64,000 nt of DNA from Streptomyces neyagawaensis (GCF_023516595.1 NZ_JAMGBG010000010.1:186001-250000); one strand, 5' to 3'; numbered from the stretch's first letter, positions 24,801-33,603 are shown. A program made the numbers and translations. The notes: generated by a model from the sequence alone, not told the origin.

Positions 24801-24806
24801 TAGGAT
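24801..24806 (+). promoter_or_regulatory. Leaderless-type -10 box for the SRPBCC gene
   Basis: TAGGAT, a good Streptomyces -10 sequence, lies six bases upstream of GTG 24813 and there is no Shine-Dalgarno sequence. The start codon should therefore be at or near the first transcribed base. I see no clear -35 box. Confidence 0.6.
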
Positions 24807-24812
24807 GGCCCG

Positions 24813-25262
24813 GTGCCGCACTTCGAGATCGTGACAGCCGTCGCCGCACCCCCGGACCGGGTGTTCGAGGCATGCCTCGACGTGGAAGCACACACGCGGT
24901 CGATGGCCGATTCGTCGGAGCGGGCGGTCGGCGGCAGGACCCGAGGCGGACTCTCACTCGGCGACACGGTGACCTTCCAGGCCCGCCACTTCGGCCTGAT
25001 CTGGCGACTCACCGCCCGCATTACGGCGTATGACCCGCCCCAGTGCTTCGTGGACGAGCAGGATGCCGGCCCCTTCAAGCGATGGCATCACAGTCATCAC
25101 TTCGAGCCGGACGGCACTGGCGGCACCGTTATGAGGGACGTCATCGACTTTGCCTCGCCGTTCGGACTCCTCGGACGTGTCGTCGACCGCACTGTTCTGA
25201 GCTGGTACATGCCCCGCCTCATCAGAACCCGCAACGCTTACCTCGCCAGCGCCTTGCGCTGA
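24813..25262 (+). CDS. SRPBCC (START/Bet v1-like) family protein
   Basis: A 149-residue protein with the SRPBCC helix-grip pattern: strand start FEIVTAVAAPPDRVFEACLD, a central WRLTARITAYDPPQCFVDEQ strand pair, HHSHHFEPDGTGGTVMRDVI, and a long C-terminal helix. Family members bind hydrophobic ligands in a cavity and may be cyclases, coenzyme-binding proteins or stress proteins; nothing here fixes the role. The gene is intact, starts with GTG, has a leaderless-type promoter, and is enclosed in a transposable element between an IS66 fragment and a degenerate transposase. Its A/T content is a little higher than that of neighbouring genes, fitting a transferred origin. Confidence 0.85.
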   Translation: MPHFEIVTAVAAPPDRVFEACLDVEAHTRSMADSSERAVGGRTRGGLSLGDTVTFQARHFGLIWRLTARITAYDPPQCFVDEQDAGPFKRWHHSHHFEPDGTGGTVMRDVIDFASPFGLLGRVVDRTVLSWYMPRLIRTRNAYLASALR

Positions 25263-25368
25263 GCCCAGATTGACGGTCACCACGCCCTCAGGGGCGGTAC
25301 AGGGTCCCGCCAGCCGCCACAGAGCCGACCGAGCCAAGCCAACCAGCCACCTGTCCAGTCACATGTCG

Positions 25369-26451
25369 TCGTGGTGGCTGGTGTCGGAGGCCGGTGCCGG
25401 TGAGGCAGCCATCGAGGACGTCGGGGCGACTGGAGTTGGCGTAGGCCGCGCCGGACGGCGGTGATCAGGTCGTCGGGGTCGGCGAAGGCGCGGTTGGCTG
25501 TGGTGGTGCGTCGCAGGACGGACCAGATGCCTTCGACGGGGGTTGAGGTCGGGTGCGTAGGGCGGCAGCTGAAGGACGGTGAGCCAGTCGCGGTCGGCGA
25601 TGCAGCGGCGCATTCCGGCCGTCGGGTGGGTGTTGAGACTGTCCCAGACCAGCACGATCGGGCCGCCGAGCTGCTGGTGGGCGGTCTGGATCAGCTCGCG
25701 GCAGTCCTTCCAGGAGAAGCTCTCGCGCCCGTCAGGCCGGGCGTCCGGGCAGGGCCGGCAGATCAGCCGCGAGGGTTCGCGGGCCTTGCAGCAGGCCAGG
25801 GCGGCCACCGATAAGCGGCGGCGGGAGCGGCCCCGCACGCGGGTCACCGGGGTGTGGCCGCGGCGGGACCAGGTGCGGGGGGCGGCGGCGTCATCGAGAA
25901 TCCGGCCTCGTCCTCGAAGACGAGCCAGGCGTCGAGCGCCGCCACGGTCCTTCCACTCTCGGCCGGGTCTCCTTCACCCAGCCGGCCACCAGGTTCTCGT
26001 CCCTCTCGATCGCCCGCCGGGCGGGGACCTGGCAGCTCCAGCCGTGCCGCTTGAGCAGGGCGGCCCTCCCTTGAACGGTGTAGCTCTTGTGGAAGCGGCG
26101 CCAGATCAGCGTCTTGATCCGCGACAGGGTCCAGGTCTGGTCCGGCCAGCTGTGTCCCACCGGCCCCTTGGCCAGCTCCCGCTCGAGCACGGCGAACAGT
26201 TCGTCACTGAGCAGCGGCAGCGATGCCGGGCCCTTGGAAGCCAGGGCCCGGGGCCCGTTCTGCGACCAGGCTCTGCGCCACCGCTGAACCGACCGGACGC
26301 TGACCCGCAGGTCGTGAGCGATGACCGGGTTCTCGTCGCCCTGCCGGAACCGCTCGGCCGCCTCCATCCTCAACTGCTCGCGGAAGGCCCGCCGTTCGTC
26401 GGTCAGTGCGCCCCCTTGCGCATACCTCATGCGGTCGGCCGCAGGGATCAT
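25369..26451 (-). pseudogene. IS630-family transposase, frameshifted
   Basis: The N-terminal half (26451 to about 25925) is open and carries the helix-turn-helix (NPVIAHDLRVSVRSVQRWRR) and the second HTH region (GPVGHSWPDQTWTLSRIKTL). The catalytic half then continues in another frame (FEDEAGFSMTPP, later VLVWDSLNTHPTAGM and LQLPPYAPDLNP). Another shift at about 25548, an extra C in a C-run, and one near 25435 disrupt the end. IS630 elements of Streptomyces can use a frameshift in the middle, but the later lesions should inactivate it. It is the transposase expected for the TA-flanked element around it. Confidence 0.85.
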
Positions 26452-26466
26452 GAGGCGTCAGCCCCT

Positions 26467-26490
26467 ACGACACCACGCTTGGAAGGTCGG
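26467..26490 (-). repeat. Right terminal inverted repeat of the IS630-type element
   Basis: The reverse complement begins CCGACCTT and contains GCGTG and TGTCGT, matching the left end at 19 of 24 positions. It lies 16 bases upstream of the transposase start. Confidence 0.75.
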
Positions 26491-26650
26491 TAGGGTGCCG
26501 TCGCTGGGTCATCGAGCGAACCATGTCGTGGCTGTCCGGCTACCGCCGGCTCAGCCCCCGCTCTGAACGCAATCCCCGCAACTACCTGGCCTTTCTCGGC
26601 CTGGCCGCCCCCCTCTGCTGTTACAAGAGGCTCGTCCGCCTCACCACGTC
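26491..26650 (+). pseudogene. IS5-family transposase remnant, 3' piece
   Basis: Translation from the duplicated TA gives GCRRWVIERTMSWLSGYRRL, then NPRNYLAFLGLAAPLCCYKR and LVRLTT: the terminal block with the catalytic Glu (WVIERT) of an IS5-family transposase. It continues, in phase, the piece that ends at 24376. From here to 26776 I see no gene. Confidence 0.85.
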
Positions 26651-26776
26651 GGGCACGGTCCAAGGCTCATTCCGGCGAGCGTCATCCCACTCCGGTCGAA
26701 TGGCGGCAACCAGTGCCGGCCCGCGCGGTGCGCGGAACACCGAGGCTCACGGCCCCCATCGGGCCCGGCATCCTCG

Positions 26777-26794
26777 CTGAGCGCCGCCGCTCAG
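26777..26794. terminator. Hairpin at the end of the formaldehyde-detoxification genes
   Basis: CTGAGCG (26777-26783) pairs with CGCTCAG (26788-26794) across a four-base loop. The stem overlaps the stop codon of the MBL gene read on the minus strand. Confidence 0.55.
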
Positions 26795-27423
26795 TGACCT
26801 CGTGCGATCCAGTCGGCGAGGTGGGGCGCTTCAGCGCCGATGGTGGTGCCCTGTCCGTGCCCGGTACGCGCTTGCGTGGCCGGTGGCAGCTCGAGGAGGC
26901 GGTCCCGGATCGAGCGGATGATGGTCGGGAAGTCCGAGTACGACCGGCCGGTCGCTCCTGGACCCCCCGCAAACAGCGTGTCGCCCGTGAAGACGGTGTT
27001 GAGCGAGGGCAGGTGCAGGCAGATGGCCCCGGGCGTGTGCCCAGGGGTGTGCAGCACCCGCAGTTCCGTGCCCGCGACGGGGATGCGTTGGTTGTCGGAG
27101 AGGTAACCGCCGGGGTCGTGGTCGGGGTGGGTGTGCTTCCACAGCAGCCGGTCGTCCAGGTGGACGAGGACGGGCGCGCCGGTGGCCTCGGCGAGGGCGG
27201 GAGCCGCGTTGATGTGATCGTCGTGGGCATGGGTGCACACGATGGCGGTCAGACGGCGGTCTCCGACGGCGCGGGCGATCGCCTCCGCGTCGTGGGCGGC
27301 GTCGATGACGACCGCCTCGTGGTCGTCGCCGACGATCCAGACGTTGTTGTCGACGTTCCAGGTGCCGCCGTCCAGGCTGAAGGTGCCCGAGGTGATGACG
27401 TGCTCGATGCGGACGCCGGTCAT
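26791..27423 (-). CDS. MBL-fold hydrolase, partner of mycothiol-dependent formaldehyde dehydrogenase
   Basis: A 210-residue glyoxalase-II-like metallo-beta-lactamase protein. Metal ligands lie in CTHAHDDHINAA, in LHTPGHTPG and in FTGDTLFAG, with a last His in TGHGQGT. ATG 27423 shares one base with the stop of the dehydrogenase gene (TGATG). The same gene pair exists in mycobacteria (Rv2259/Rv2260, from memory), where the MBL protein is thought to hydrolyse S-formylmycothiol to formate and mycothiol. I infer that role here from the coupling; it has not been shown for this protein. Confidence 0.85.
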   Translation of the reverse strand: MTGVRIEHVITSGTFSLDGGTWNVDNNVWIVGDDHEAVVIDAAHDAEAIARAVGDRRLTAIVCTHAHDDHINAAPALAEATGAPVLVHLDDRLLWKHTHPDHDPGGYLSDNQRIPVAGTELRVLHTPGHTPGAICLHLPSLNTVFTGDTLFAGGPGATGRSYSDFPTIIRSIRDRLLELPPATQARTGHGQGTTIGAEAPHLADWIARGH

Positions 27424-28508
27424 CACAGCATCACCACCGAGCGCAGGACATCGCCGTCGTGCATCCGCTCGAAGGCCTTCTCGACCTCGTCCAGGGCGAC
27501 GGTCTCGGTGACGAAGGCGTCCAGGTCCAGTCGGCCCTGCTGGTAGAGGTCGATGAGCATCGGGAAGTCGCGGGAGGGCAGGCAGTCGCCGTACCAGGAG
27601 GACTTCAGGGCTCCGCCGCGGCCGAAGACGTCCAGCAGCGGCAGCTCGAGCGTCATGTCCGGGGTGGGCACCCCGACCAGGACCACCGTGCCGGCGAGGT
27701 CGCGGGCGTAGAAGGCCTGCCGGTAGGTTTCCGGTCGGCCGACGGCCTCGATGACGGTGTCGGCGCCGAACCCGCCGGTCAGCTCGCGGATCGCCTCGAC
27801 CGGGTCGGTCTCCTTGGAGTTGACGGTGTGGGTGGCGCCCAGCCTCTTGGCGGTGGCCAGCTTGCGGTCGTCGATGTCGACGGCGATGACCTTGGCCGCA
27901 CCGGCCAGGTGGGACCCGACGATCGCGGCATCCCCGACGCCACCGCAGCCGATGACGGCCACCGTGTCCCCTCGGCCGACGTTGCCGGTGTTGATCGCCG
28001 CGCCGATGCCGGCCATCACCCCGCAGCCGAGGAGGCCGGCCGCGGACGGTGAGGCGGCCGGGTCGACCTTCGTGCACTGCCCGGCGGCGACCAGCGTCTT
28101 CTCGGCGAAGGCTCCGATACCGAGGGCGGGCGAGAGCTCGGTGCCGTCCAGGAGAGTCATCTTCTGTGCGGCGTTGTGGGTGTCGAAGCAGTACTGGGGG
28201 CGTCCGCGCCGGCAGGCGCGGCAGCGGCCGCACACGGCACGCCAGTTGAGGATGACGAAGTCGCCGGGTTCGACGTCCGTCACTCCGGGACCGACTTCTT
28301 CGACGACGCCGGCCGCCTCGTGCCCGAGGAGGAAGGGGAAGTCGTCGTTGATGCCCCCGTCGCGGTAGTGCAGGTCGGTGTGGCAGACACCGCACGCCTG
28401 GATTTTCACCACTGCCTCTCCCGGGCCCGGGTCGGGCACGACGATCGTCTCGACGGCTACGGGTTCGCCTTTGGCGCGGGCGACGACACCGCGTACGTGG
28501 TGGGGCAT
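27423..28508 (-). CDS. mscR: S-(hydroxymethyl)mycothiol dehydrogenase (mycothiol-dependent formaldehyde dehydrogenase)
   Basis: A 361-residue zinc alcohol dehydrogenase. Catalytic zinc ligands are the Cys in [11 protein letters not shown] and the His-Glu of [12 protein letters not shown]; the structural zinc has four Cys ([15 protein letters not shown]). The NAD motif is CGGVGDAAI. The length and the [14 protein letters not shown] and [14 protein letters not shown] segments match MscR/AdhE2 of actinobacteria. It oxidises the adduct of formaldehyde and mycothiol to S-formylmycothiol in the cytosol. It lies 59 bp downstream of a CYP199-type P450, an enzyme class that releases formaldehyde on O-demethylation. 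Confidence 0.92.
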   Translation of the reverse strand: MPHHVRGVVARAKGEPVAVETIVVPDPGPGEAVVKIQACGVCHTDLHYRDGGINDDFPFLLGHEAAGVVEEVGPGVTDVEPGDFVILNWRAVCGRCRACRRGRPQYCFDTHNAAQKMTLLDGTELSPALGIGAFAEKTLVAAGQCTKVDPAASPSAAGLLGCGVMAGIGAAINTGNVGRGDTVAVIGCGGVGDAAIVGSHLAGAAKVIAVDIDDRKLATAKRLGATHTVNSKETDPVEAIRELTGGFGADTVIEAVGRPETYRQAFYARDLAGTVVLVGVPTPDMTLELPLLDVFGRGGALKSSWYGDCLPSRDFPMLIDLYQQGRLDLDAFVTETVALDEVEKAFERMHDGDVLRSVVML

Positions 28509-28567
28509 GGAGGTGGTCCTCTCGCTGTGCGATGTGGGTGGGTGGGACGGGGTGCGGTTGCCGGAGA

Positions 28568-29785
28568 TCACCTTGCGGGCCGCACGGTGACGGGGAGCGC
28601 CGCCCAGGAGCGCAGGGTGTTGTTGAGATGGCGGCGGGGTTCGCCGGTGAGCTCGATGCGTTCCACGCGGCGGGCGAGGGCGGTCAGCAGGGCCTCGGCC
28701 TCCAGGCGGGCGACGTGCTGGCCGACGCACTGGTGGATGCCCATGCCGAAGCCGACATGGCCGGAGGGGTCCCGGGTGAGGTCGAAGCGGTCGGCGTCCA
28801 GCCAGCGGGCCGGGTCGCGGTTGGCGGCGCCGAGGAACATGAGGATCTTCGTGCCCTCGGGGATGAGGGCGTCGGCGATGGTGACGTCGGTGGTGGCGGT
28901 ACGGAAGAAGGTCTGCACGGGTGACTGCCAGCGCACCGCTTCGTCGAACGCCACACGTGCCGACTCGGGTCGTTCGCGCAGTCGTTGCCACTGGTCGGGG
29001 TGGGTGGCGAAGGCGTAGAGAGTGGCGGCGAGGCCGTGGACGGTGGTGTCGACGCCGGCGGTGAGCAGGGAGCGCACCACCAGGGGTGCCTGGGCGTGTG
29101 TGAGGTCGCCGCGGTCGGCGGCGGCCCAGATACGGGAGCCGAAACCGTCCTCGCTCAGCGCCTCGCGGGCGCACTGGGCGTTCACCCAGGCCGACAACTC
29201 GGCCGCCCTGTCGGCGTCGGCCTTCACGAGGTCGTTGGCCGGTCCGAAGGCGTTGAAGGCCATGTTGCCGTAAGGCAGAAGGTTGTCCCGTCCCTCGGGC
29301 CCCAGTCCGACGGCGTCGGGGAACACACGGAGCGGAAACGCCCTGGCCAGGTCCGTGAAGGCGTCGAACTGGCTGCCCCGGTCGGCCAGTACGGTGTCGA
29401 CCAGTTCCTCGGCGACCGTCTGCCACGTCGCGCGCAGTTTCCGCAGGGCGGGTGGTGCGAGGATCTCGCGCAGGACACGGCGTGGGGCGTCGTGGTGCGG
29501 CGGGTCGGCTTCCAGCAGCAGGCTCGGCGGCCGCCAGGGTTTCTCGTGACGGAAGTTGGCCAGTCCGACGCCGGCGGCGGACTGGAAGGTCTGCCAGTCG
29601 ACCAGGGCGGTGTGCACCTCGCGGTAGCGGGCCAGCGCGTACACGTTGTAGCGGGCCAGGTGGACGACGGGACCGGCTTGCCGCAACTGCTGGTGCAGCG
29701 GCTCGGGTTGTGACAGATGTTCGGCGGCGAAGGGGTCCGCGTCACTCGTGGGGAGCGAGACGGCGGGGGCCGGTGCGTGGGTCAT
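28568..29785 (-). CDS. CYP199-like cytochrome P450, probable aromatic O-demethylase
   Basis: A 405-residue P450. The I-helix motif is [10 protein letters not shown], the ExxR is in [17 protein letters not shown], and the haem loop is [17 protein letters not shown]. Several stretches ([61 protein letters not shown]) match the CYP199A family, known for demethylating 4-methoxybenzoate and similar para-substituted benzoates. ATG 29785 was chosen as the start of the conserved region. The neighbours supply an electron-transfer reductase upstream and formaldehyde removal downstream, which strongly suggests O-demethylation of a lignin-type acid. The exact substrate is not known. Confidence 0.9.
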   Translation of the reverse strand: MTHAPAPAVSLPTSDADPFAAEHLSQPEPLHQQLRQAGPVVHLARYNVYALARYREVHTALVDWQTFQSAAGVGLANFRHEKPWRPPSLLLEADPPHHDAPRRVLREILAPPALRKLRATWQTVAEELVDTVLADRGSQFDAFTDLARAFPLRVFPDAVGLGPEGRDNLLPYGNMAFNAFGPANDLVKADADRAAELSAWVNAQCAREALSEDGFGSRIWAAADRGDLTHAQAPLVVRSLLTAGVDTTVHGLAATLYAFATHPDQWQRLRERPESARVAFDEAVRWQSPVQTFFRTATTDVTIADALIPEGTKILMFLGAANRDPARWLDADRFDLTRDPSGHVGFGMGIHQCVGQHVARLEAEALLTALARRVERIELTGEPRRHLNNTLRSWAALPVTVRPAR

Positions 29786-29838
29786 GGCGGCTCCAGCGGA
29801 AGAGGGCACGGGCGTGGGGGCATGTCTGCGGGTGCGGC

Positions 29839-30822
29839 TCAGAGGTCGAGGACGAGGCGGTCACCGCGGGAGCGGGATACGCACGGGAGCATGCAGTCGT
29901 TCGCGGCCCGTTCGTGGTCGGCGAGGATCGAGTCCCGGTGATCGGGCGTCCCTTCCAGCACCGGCGTGAGGCAGGTGCCGCAGGTGCCCTGCTCGCAGGA
30001 GGACAGGACGTCGGCTCCCACCTGTCGTACGGCGTGCAGGACGGAGGTGTCCGGCATGACGGTCACGGTGCGGCCCGTGCGGCGCAGCTCCACCTCGAAG
30101 GCCCTCTGGTGGACGGGCTCCGGCAGGGCGCCGGCGCTGAAGCGCTCGGTGCGCAGGCTGTACGACGGCCAGGCGGCGCAGGCCTGCTCGACGGCCGCCA
30201 GCAGCGGCGCCGGTCCGCAGCAGTAGACCTTGGTGTCGGGATCCGGGGTGTCCAGCCACGAGGCCAGGTCCAGCAGACCGCACTCGTCCTGGGGGCTGAT
30301 GTGCACTCGGTCGCCGTGGGCGGCCGACAGTTCCTCGCGCAACGCCATCGAGGCACGGCTGCGGCCTCCGTACAGCAACTGCCAGTCGGCGCCGATCAGT
30401 TCGGCCTGGTGGATCATGGGCAGCAGCGGGGTGATGCCGATGCCGCCTGCGATGAACAGGTACCGGTCGGCCGGAACCAGAGGGAAGTGGTTGCGCGGCC
30501 CGCCGACGCCGACCAGGTCACCCGGCGCGAGCCGGTCGTGCACGTACGCCGAGCCGCCACGCCCGGCCGGCTCGCGCAGGACCGCGATGCGGTAGGTGTA
30601 CGGGTCCCACCGGTCACCGCACAGGGAGTACTGCCGGGTCGTCCCTTCCGGCAGGACCAGGTCGATGTGCGAGCCAGGGGTCCAGTCCGGCAGCCGCGCG
30701 CCGTCCGGGTGGGCGAGAGTGAGAGAGACGACGCCGTCGGCGATCGTGTCCTTGGCGCGGATCTGCAATGTCACCCTGGAGAGGGCGGGTTGGGGAACCC
30801 GGAGCAGGCTGTCTGCGACCAC
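29839..30822 (-). CDS. PDR/VanB-type oxidoreductase (flavin, NAD and C-terminal [2Fe-2S])
   Basis: A 327-residue phthalate-dioxygenase-reductase-like protein. The order is flavin-binding barrel (RQYSLCGD near residue 65), NAD-binding domain (GGIGITPLLPM; YCCGPAPLL) and a C-terminal plant-type ferredoxin with cluster Cys in CEQGTCGTC plus a later Cys. It passes electrons from NAD(P)H to an oxygenase. The GTG start at 30822 has GGGAGG at a good distance. Such reductases usually serve Rieske oxygenases (VanB) or are fused in CYP116B enzymes; here the neighbour is a free P450, with a 53-bp gap. Confidence 0.9.
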   Translation of the reverse strand: MVADSLLRVPQPALSRVTLQIRAKDTIADGVVSLTLAHPDGARLPDWTPGSHIDLVLPEGTTRQYSLCGDRWDPYTYRIAVLREPAGRGGSAYVHDRLAPGDLVGVGGPRNHFPLVPADRYLFIAGGIGITPLLPMIHQAELIGADWQLLYGGRSRASMALREELSAAHGDRVHISPQDECGLLDLASWLDTPDPDTKVYCCGPAPLLAAVEQACAAWPSYSLRTERFSAGALPEPVHQRAFEVELRRTGRTVTVMPDTSVLHAVRQVGADVLSSCEQGTCGTCLTPVLEGTPDHRDSILADHERAANDCMLPCVSRSRGDRLVLDL

Positions 30823-30886
30823 TTTGTCGCCTCCCGTCTGTGGAATGCAGGCAGGATGCTCGGGGCCGGGGCTGTCTCGCGACGGC

Positions 30887-30906
30887 ATTCTCATTCAGTG
30901 AGAGAC
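30887..30906. promoter_or_regulatory. Candidate IclR operator upstream of the reductase gene
   Basis: An imperfect palindrome around TCTCATTCAGTGAGAGA lies in the 148-bp gap between the IclR and reductase genes, about 65 bp upstream of the reductase start. The assignment is by position and symmetry only. Confidence 0.4.
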
Positions 30907-30970
30907 GAATTTCGTGCGGATGTCACGCGGCTGTCGCGCCACCGTCACACGACCGCCCGCAGCCCCGTCG

Positions 30971-31717
30971 TCAGGTGCTGCCCAGGGCGCGCGAGATGCC
31001 GCGGGCGGCGGTCCGTACGACGGGGACGACCGCTTGGGCGCTGGCGTCGTTGGGCACGATGACGGCCAGAGCTGCCAGCACCGTGCCGTCGGCGCCGCGC
31101 ACGGGGGCGGCGATCCCGAGGGCCTCTTCGTGGACGTAGCCGGGGCAGTAGGCGTACCCCTGCTGCCGGACGTCGGCCAGGATCGCGCGTAGCCGTGCCG
31201 GGGTGGCCGGAGTGTGGCGGGTGTAGGTGGTGAGGGGGCCGGCGAGGATGCGTTCCCTCAGCGAGACGGGGCCGTGGGCCAGCAGCACCAGGCCGCTGGA
31301 GGAGGCGTGCAGGGGCAGCCGGCCGGCGACCCGGGTGTAGTTGATCACCGCGCTGGGTGCCGAGAGGCGCTCCAGGAACAGCACGTCGTCGCCGTCGCGC
31401 ACGCCCAGCTGCACGTGGTGGCCGACGACGTCGTGCACGCCCTCCATGAACGGCATCGCGGTGTCCCTCAGCGAGAGCGTCGGCGAAGCGCGTGTCACCA
31501 GCTCCCACAGTCGCACACCGATCCGCACCTCACGGTCGTCGTCCCGGCTGAGGAAGCCGTGCGCCACCAGCTCGGCCACGAGCCGGGAGGCCGTCGCCAC
31601 GTGCAGCCCGCTGCGGCGGGCGATCTCCGAGACGGTCAGCGCCGGCTCGTCCTGACTGAAGGCCTCCAGGATGCGAGCCGCCCGGGAGAGGACCGACTCG
31701 TGGTGGGGTGTCTTCAT
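30971..31717 (-). CDS. IclR-family transcriptional regulator (module A)
   Basis: A 248-residue regulator. The winged helix covers residues 8-65 (VSEIARRSGLHVATASRLVAEL) and the IclR effector domain residues 80-245 (HHVQLGVRDGDDVLFLERLS; LPLHASSSGLVLLA). ATG 31717 was chosen as the start of the conserved part. IclR proteins commonly control aromatic-acid catabolism in Streptomyces and bind the aromatic acid or a pathway intermediate. It precedes the reductase-P450-MscR-MBL genes on the same strand and likely controls them and perhaps the MFS gene. Confidence 0.9.
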   Translation of the reverse strand: MKTPHHESVLSRAARILEAFSQDEPALTVSEIARRSGLHVATASRLVAELVAHGFLSRDDDREVRIGVRLWELVTRASPTLSLRDTAMPFMEGVHDVVGHHVQLGVRDGDDVLFLERLSAPSAVINYTRVAGRLPLHASSSGLVLLAHGPVSLRERILAGPLTTYTRHTPATPARLRAILADVRQQGYAYCPGYVHEEALGIAAPVRGADGTVLAALAVIVPNDASAQAVVPVVRTAARGISRALGST

Positions 31718-32120
31718 GATCCGTGCTCCGGTGTTCGGGGCATGCGCCGCCGGGAGACCAGCATGGCATTCGCTCTCCGGCACGCAAGGCCGTCCCGTGC
31801 GGCCGGAGGTTCGCGGCGTATCGGAGCCGAGAACGGGATCTTCGCCGGGGCGGTGGGTCCGGCGCGAGAGGCCGAGGGCTTGGAGGATGACCGGGCCGCG
31901 CCGGTTCCTGCCGGAGCGGGCCGAACGGATCACGCTGTGCCGTCGCCCTCGACGGCGCTGTCGGACTTCGGGACGACGGCCGAAGGTGCGGGAGACACCC
32001 GTTTCCTCGGATGCGCGGTGCGCGCCGGGGCCCAGTGGGTCTGTCTGCCGGTGGTGTCGTCACGCGCAGGACGAAGGGAGTTGACGGTGGGCGGCGCGTC
32101 GCGCCGGACCGAAGGAAGAG
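31718..32120. other. Intergenic stretch, no gene seen
   Basis: No reading frame here shows recognisable protein features or a plausible start with Shine-Dalgarno sequence. It should hold the promoter of the IclR gene. A GGCGCG/CGCGCC hairpin lies near 32092-32108. Confidence 0.5.
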
Positions 32121-32157
32121 CCTGGTCAGCCGCACCCGACGGGTGCGGCTGACCAGG
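32121..32157. terminator. Very strong hairpin terminator after the MFS gene
   Basis: CCTGGTCAGCCGCACCC (32121-32137) pairs perfectly with 32141-32157 across a three-base loop: a 17-bp stem directly after the stop codon of the MFS gene (minus strand). It separates transporter transcription from the downstream IclR gene. Confidence 0.88.
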
Positions 32158-32164
32158 GGGCGGG

Positions 32165-33412
32165 TCACGCCCGCGAAGGCTCTTGCGGGGCCGACGCCCG
32201 GCGCAGGACGGGCAGCAGCCCGGCCGCCACCAGTGCCGAGGCCAGGCCGAGGAGGCCGACGGCGGCGGCGAGGCTGCCGGTGGCGGACTCGACGGCGATC
32301 AGGGCGAGCGGGCAGAGGAACTGCCCGGAGAAGAACGACGCCGTCCACAGGCCGGTGCCGCGGCCGCGGTCGGCGTAGTCCAGCTTGGACATCGCCCAGG
32401 TGAGCAGCGAGGGCAGCAGGAAGCCGGTGCCGATGCAGTTGAGGACCGCGCCGGCGACCAGGACCGGGGTGGTGGGGGCCAGGCCCATGACCACGAACCC
32501 TGCTCCGCACAGGGCGAAGATCGCGGGCAGCCTGCGCTCCGGCCGGCCGGTGAGCCTGGCGAAGGTGAGGCATCCGGTGACGGTGGCGGCGCTGGCGATG
32601 GCGGTGGCCATGCCGATGACGCCGCTGTTCTTCACGCCCAGGTCGTCCAGCAGGTAGGCCGTTTCCACCGGGACGGTGTAGAAGACGATGGCGCCGAACA
32701 CCGTCAGCACGCAGATGCCCGCCAGTCGGCGCACGGGGAACGGCCGTACCTCGGCGGCGGCAGCCTTTTCCGTGGCTGCGCCCTGCCTGGGCTGGGGCAG
32801 GTACGCGGCCATGGCGGGGGCGAGGAGCAGCCCGACAGCGTAGAGCCAGAACGGGGTGCGCCAGCCCGAGGATCCGAGCGCGCCGCCGAGCACGAAGAAG
32901 GCGGTGGCGGAGGCGGAGGCGCACAAGGTCTGCAGGGCCAGGTAGCGGTCCCGTGCGCGGCCTGTGTAGTAGTCGCCGATCAGTGTGGTGCAGCAGGTCA
33001 TGATGGCGGCCTCGGTGACGCCGAGGAGGGCGCGGCTGGCCACGATGGCACCGAGGGAGTCCAGCCACAGCGGTGCGGTGCCGAACAGGGCGTACAGGAC
33101 GGCCGCGACGATCAGGAGGCGTTTGCGTCCCAGCCGGTCGATGATGACGCCCGCGAAGGGGGCCAGCAGGGCGAGCGCGAGTGCGGGGACGGTCAGGACC
33201 ATCGGGACGAGCGCCTTGGCGCCGGGCACTGTGGCGAAGTGCGCCTGCATCTTCGGCAGCACCGGAGCGAGCAGCACCGCGCCGAGGATCGGCAGACAGC
33301 TGCCTGCCATCAGAAGCACGACGCGCAGACGGCCCCCGGCTTCGGGCGCGGGCCCGGTGTTCTGGGCGGCGGTGCCGTCGGCGGGCACGGGTGGGGAGGG
33401 GAATCCGGGCAT
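32165..33412 (-). CDS. MFS transporter, probably aromatic-acid uptake
   Basis: A 415-residue major-facilitator protein with about 12 hydrophobic helices. The MFS signature between helices 2 and 3 is visible (GVIIDRLGRKRLL), and ALLGVTEAAIMTCC resembles helix 4. ATG 33412 follows a GGAGG Shine-Dalgarno sequence six bases upstream; a longer form from 33448 is less likely. It lies beside regulators and enzymes of aromatic catabolism, so it probably imports an aromatic acid across the inner membrane. The actual substrate and direction are not shown. Confidence 0.88.
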   Translation of the reverse strand: MPGFPSPPVPADGTAAQNTGPAPEAGGRLRVVLLMAGSCLPILGAVLLAPVLPKMQAHFATVPGAKALVPMVLTVPALALALLAPFAGVIIDRLGRKRLLIVAAVLYALFGTAPLWLDSLGAIVASRALLGVTEAAIMTCCTTLIGDYYTGRARDRYLALQTLCASASATAFFVLGGALGSSGWRTPFWLYAVGLLLAPAMAAYLPQPRQGAATEKAAAAEVRPFPVRRLAGICVLTVFGAIVFYTVPVETAYLLDDLGVKNSGVIGMATAIASAATVTGCLTFARLTGRPERRLPAIFALCGAGFVVMGLAPTTPVLVAGAVLNCIGTGFLLPSLLTWAMSKLDYADRGRGTGLWTASFFSGQFLCPLALIAVESATGSLAAAVGLLGLASALVAAGLLPVLRRASAPQEPSRA

Positions 33413-33512
33413 GCGAGGCCTCCACGAGGCGGGGGCGGGGGCGCGCAACCGCGCCCCCGCGGTGACCGTGGCCGTGCCAGGCTGCGGGGCGCAGGTGCAC
33501 CCAAGGGGAATG

Positions 33513-33528
33513 CGCCCGAGAGCGGGCG
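33513..33528. promoter_or_regulatory. Short GC-rich inverted repeat
   Basis: CGCCCG AGAG CGGGCG lies between the end of the LysR gene and the start of the MFS gene, both read on the minus strand. It may be a weak terminator for LysR or an operator for MFS. Confidence 0.35.
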
Positions 33529-33603
33529 TCAGGAACTGGCACGACTATGGGCCAGGCTCCCCCGGGGGGCTACCCTCTGCGCGATCAAACTCCTGGATCG
33601 TGT

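Larger units (their letters stand above)
24377..26490. mobile_element. 2,114-bp IS630-type element with passenger gene, inserted at TA
   Basis: The ends at 24377 and 26490 are imperfect inverted repeats (19 of the first 24 bases match) and are flanked by a duplicated TA (24375-24376 and 26491-26492), as expected for IS630/Tc1-mariner insertion. Removing the element and one TA rejoins the surrounding IS5 transposase in frame (ESSERL + GCRRWVIERT). Inside are an IS66 transposase tail, an SRPBCC gene and a decayed IS630-type transposase. A plain IS630 element is about 1.1-1.2 kb, so this one carries roughly 1 kb of extra DNA at its left end. Confidence 0.8.

Noticed and set aside
24054..24803. 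Plus-strand frames across the IS remnants considered as intact genes
   Set aside because: The conserved transposase blocks lie in different frames separated by stops, so these are pseudogene fragments.
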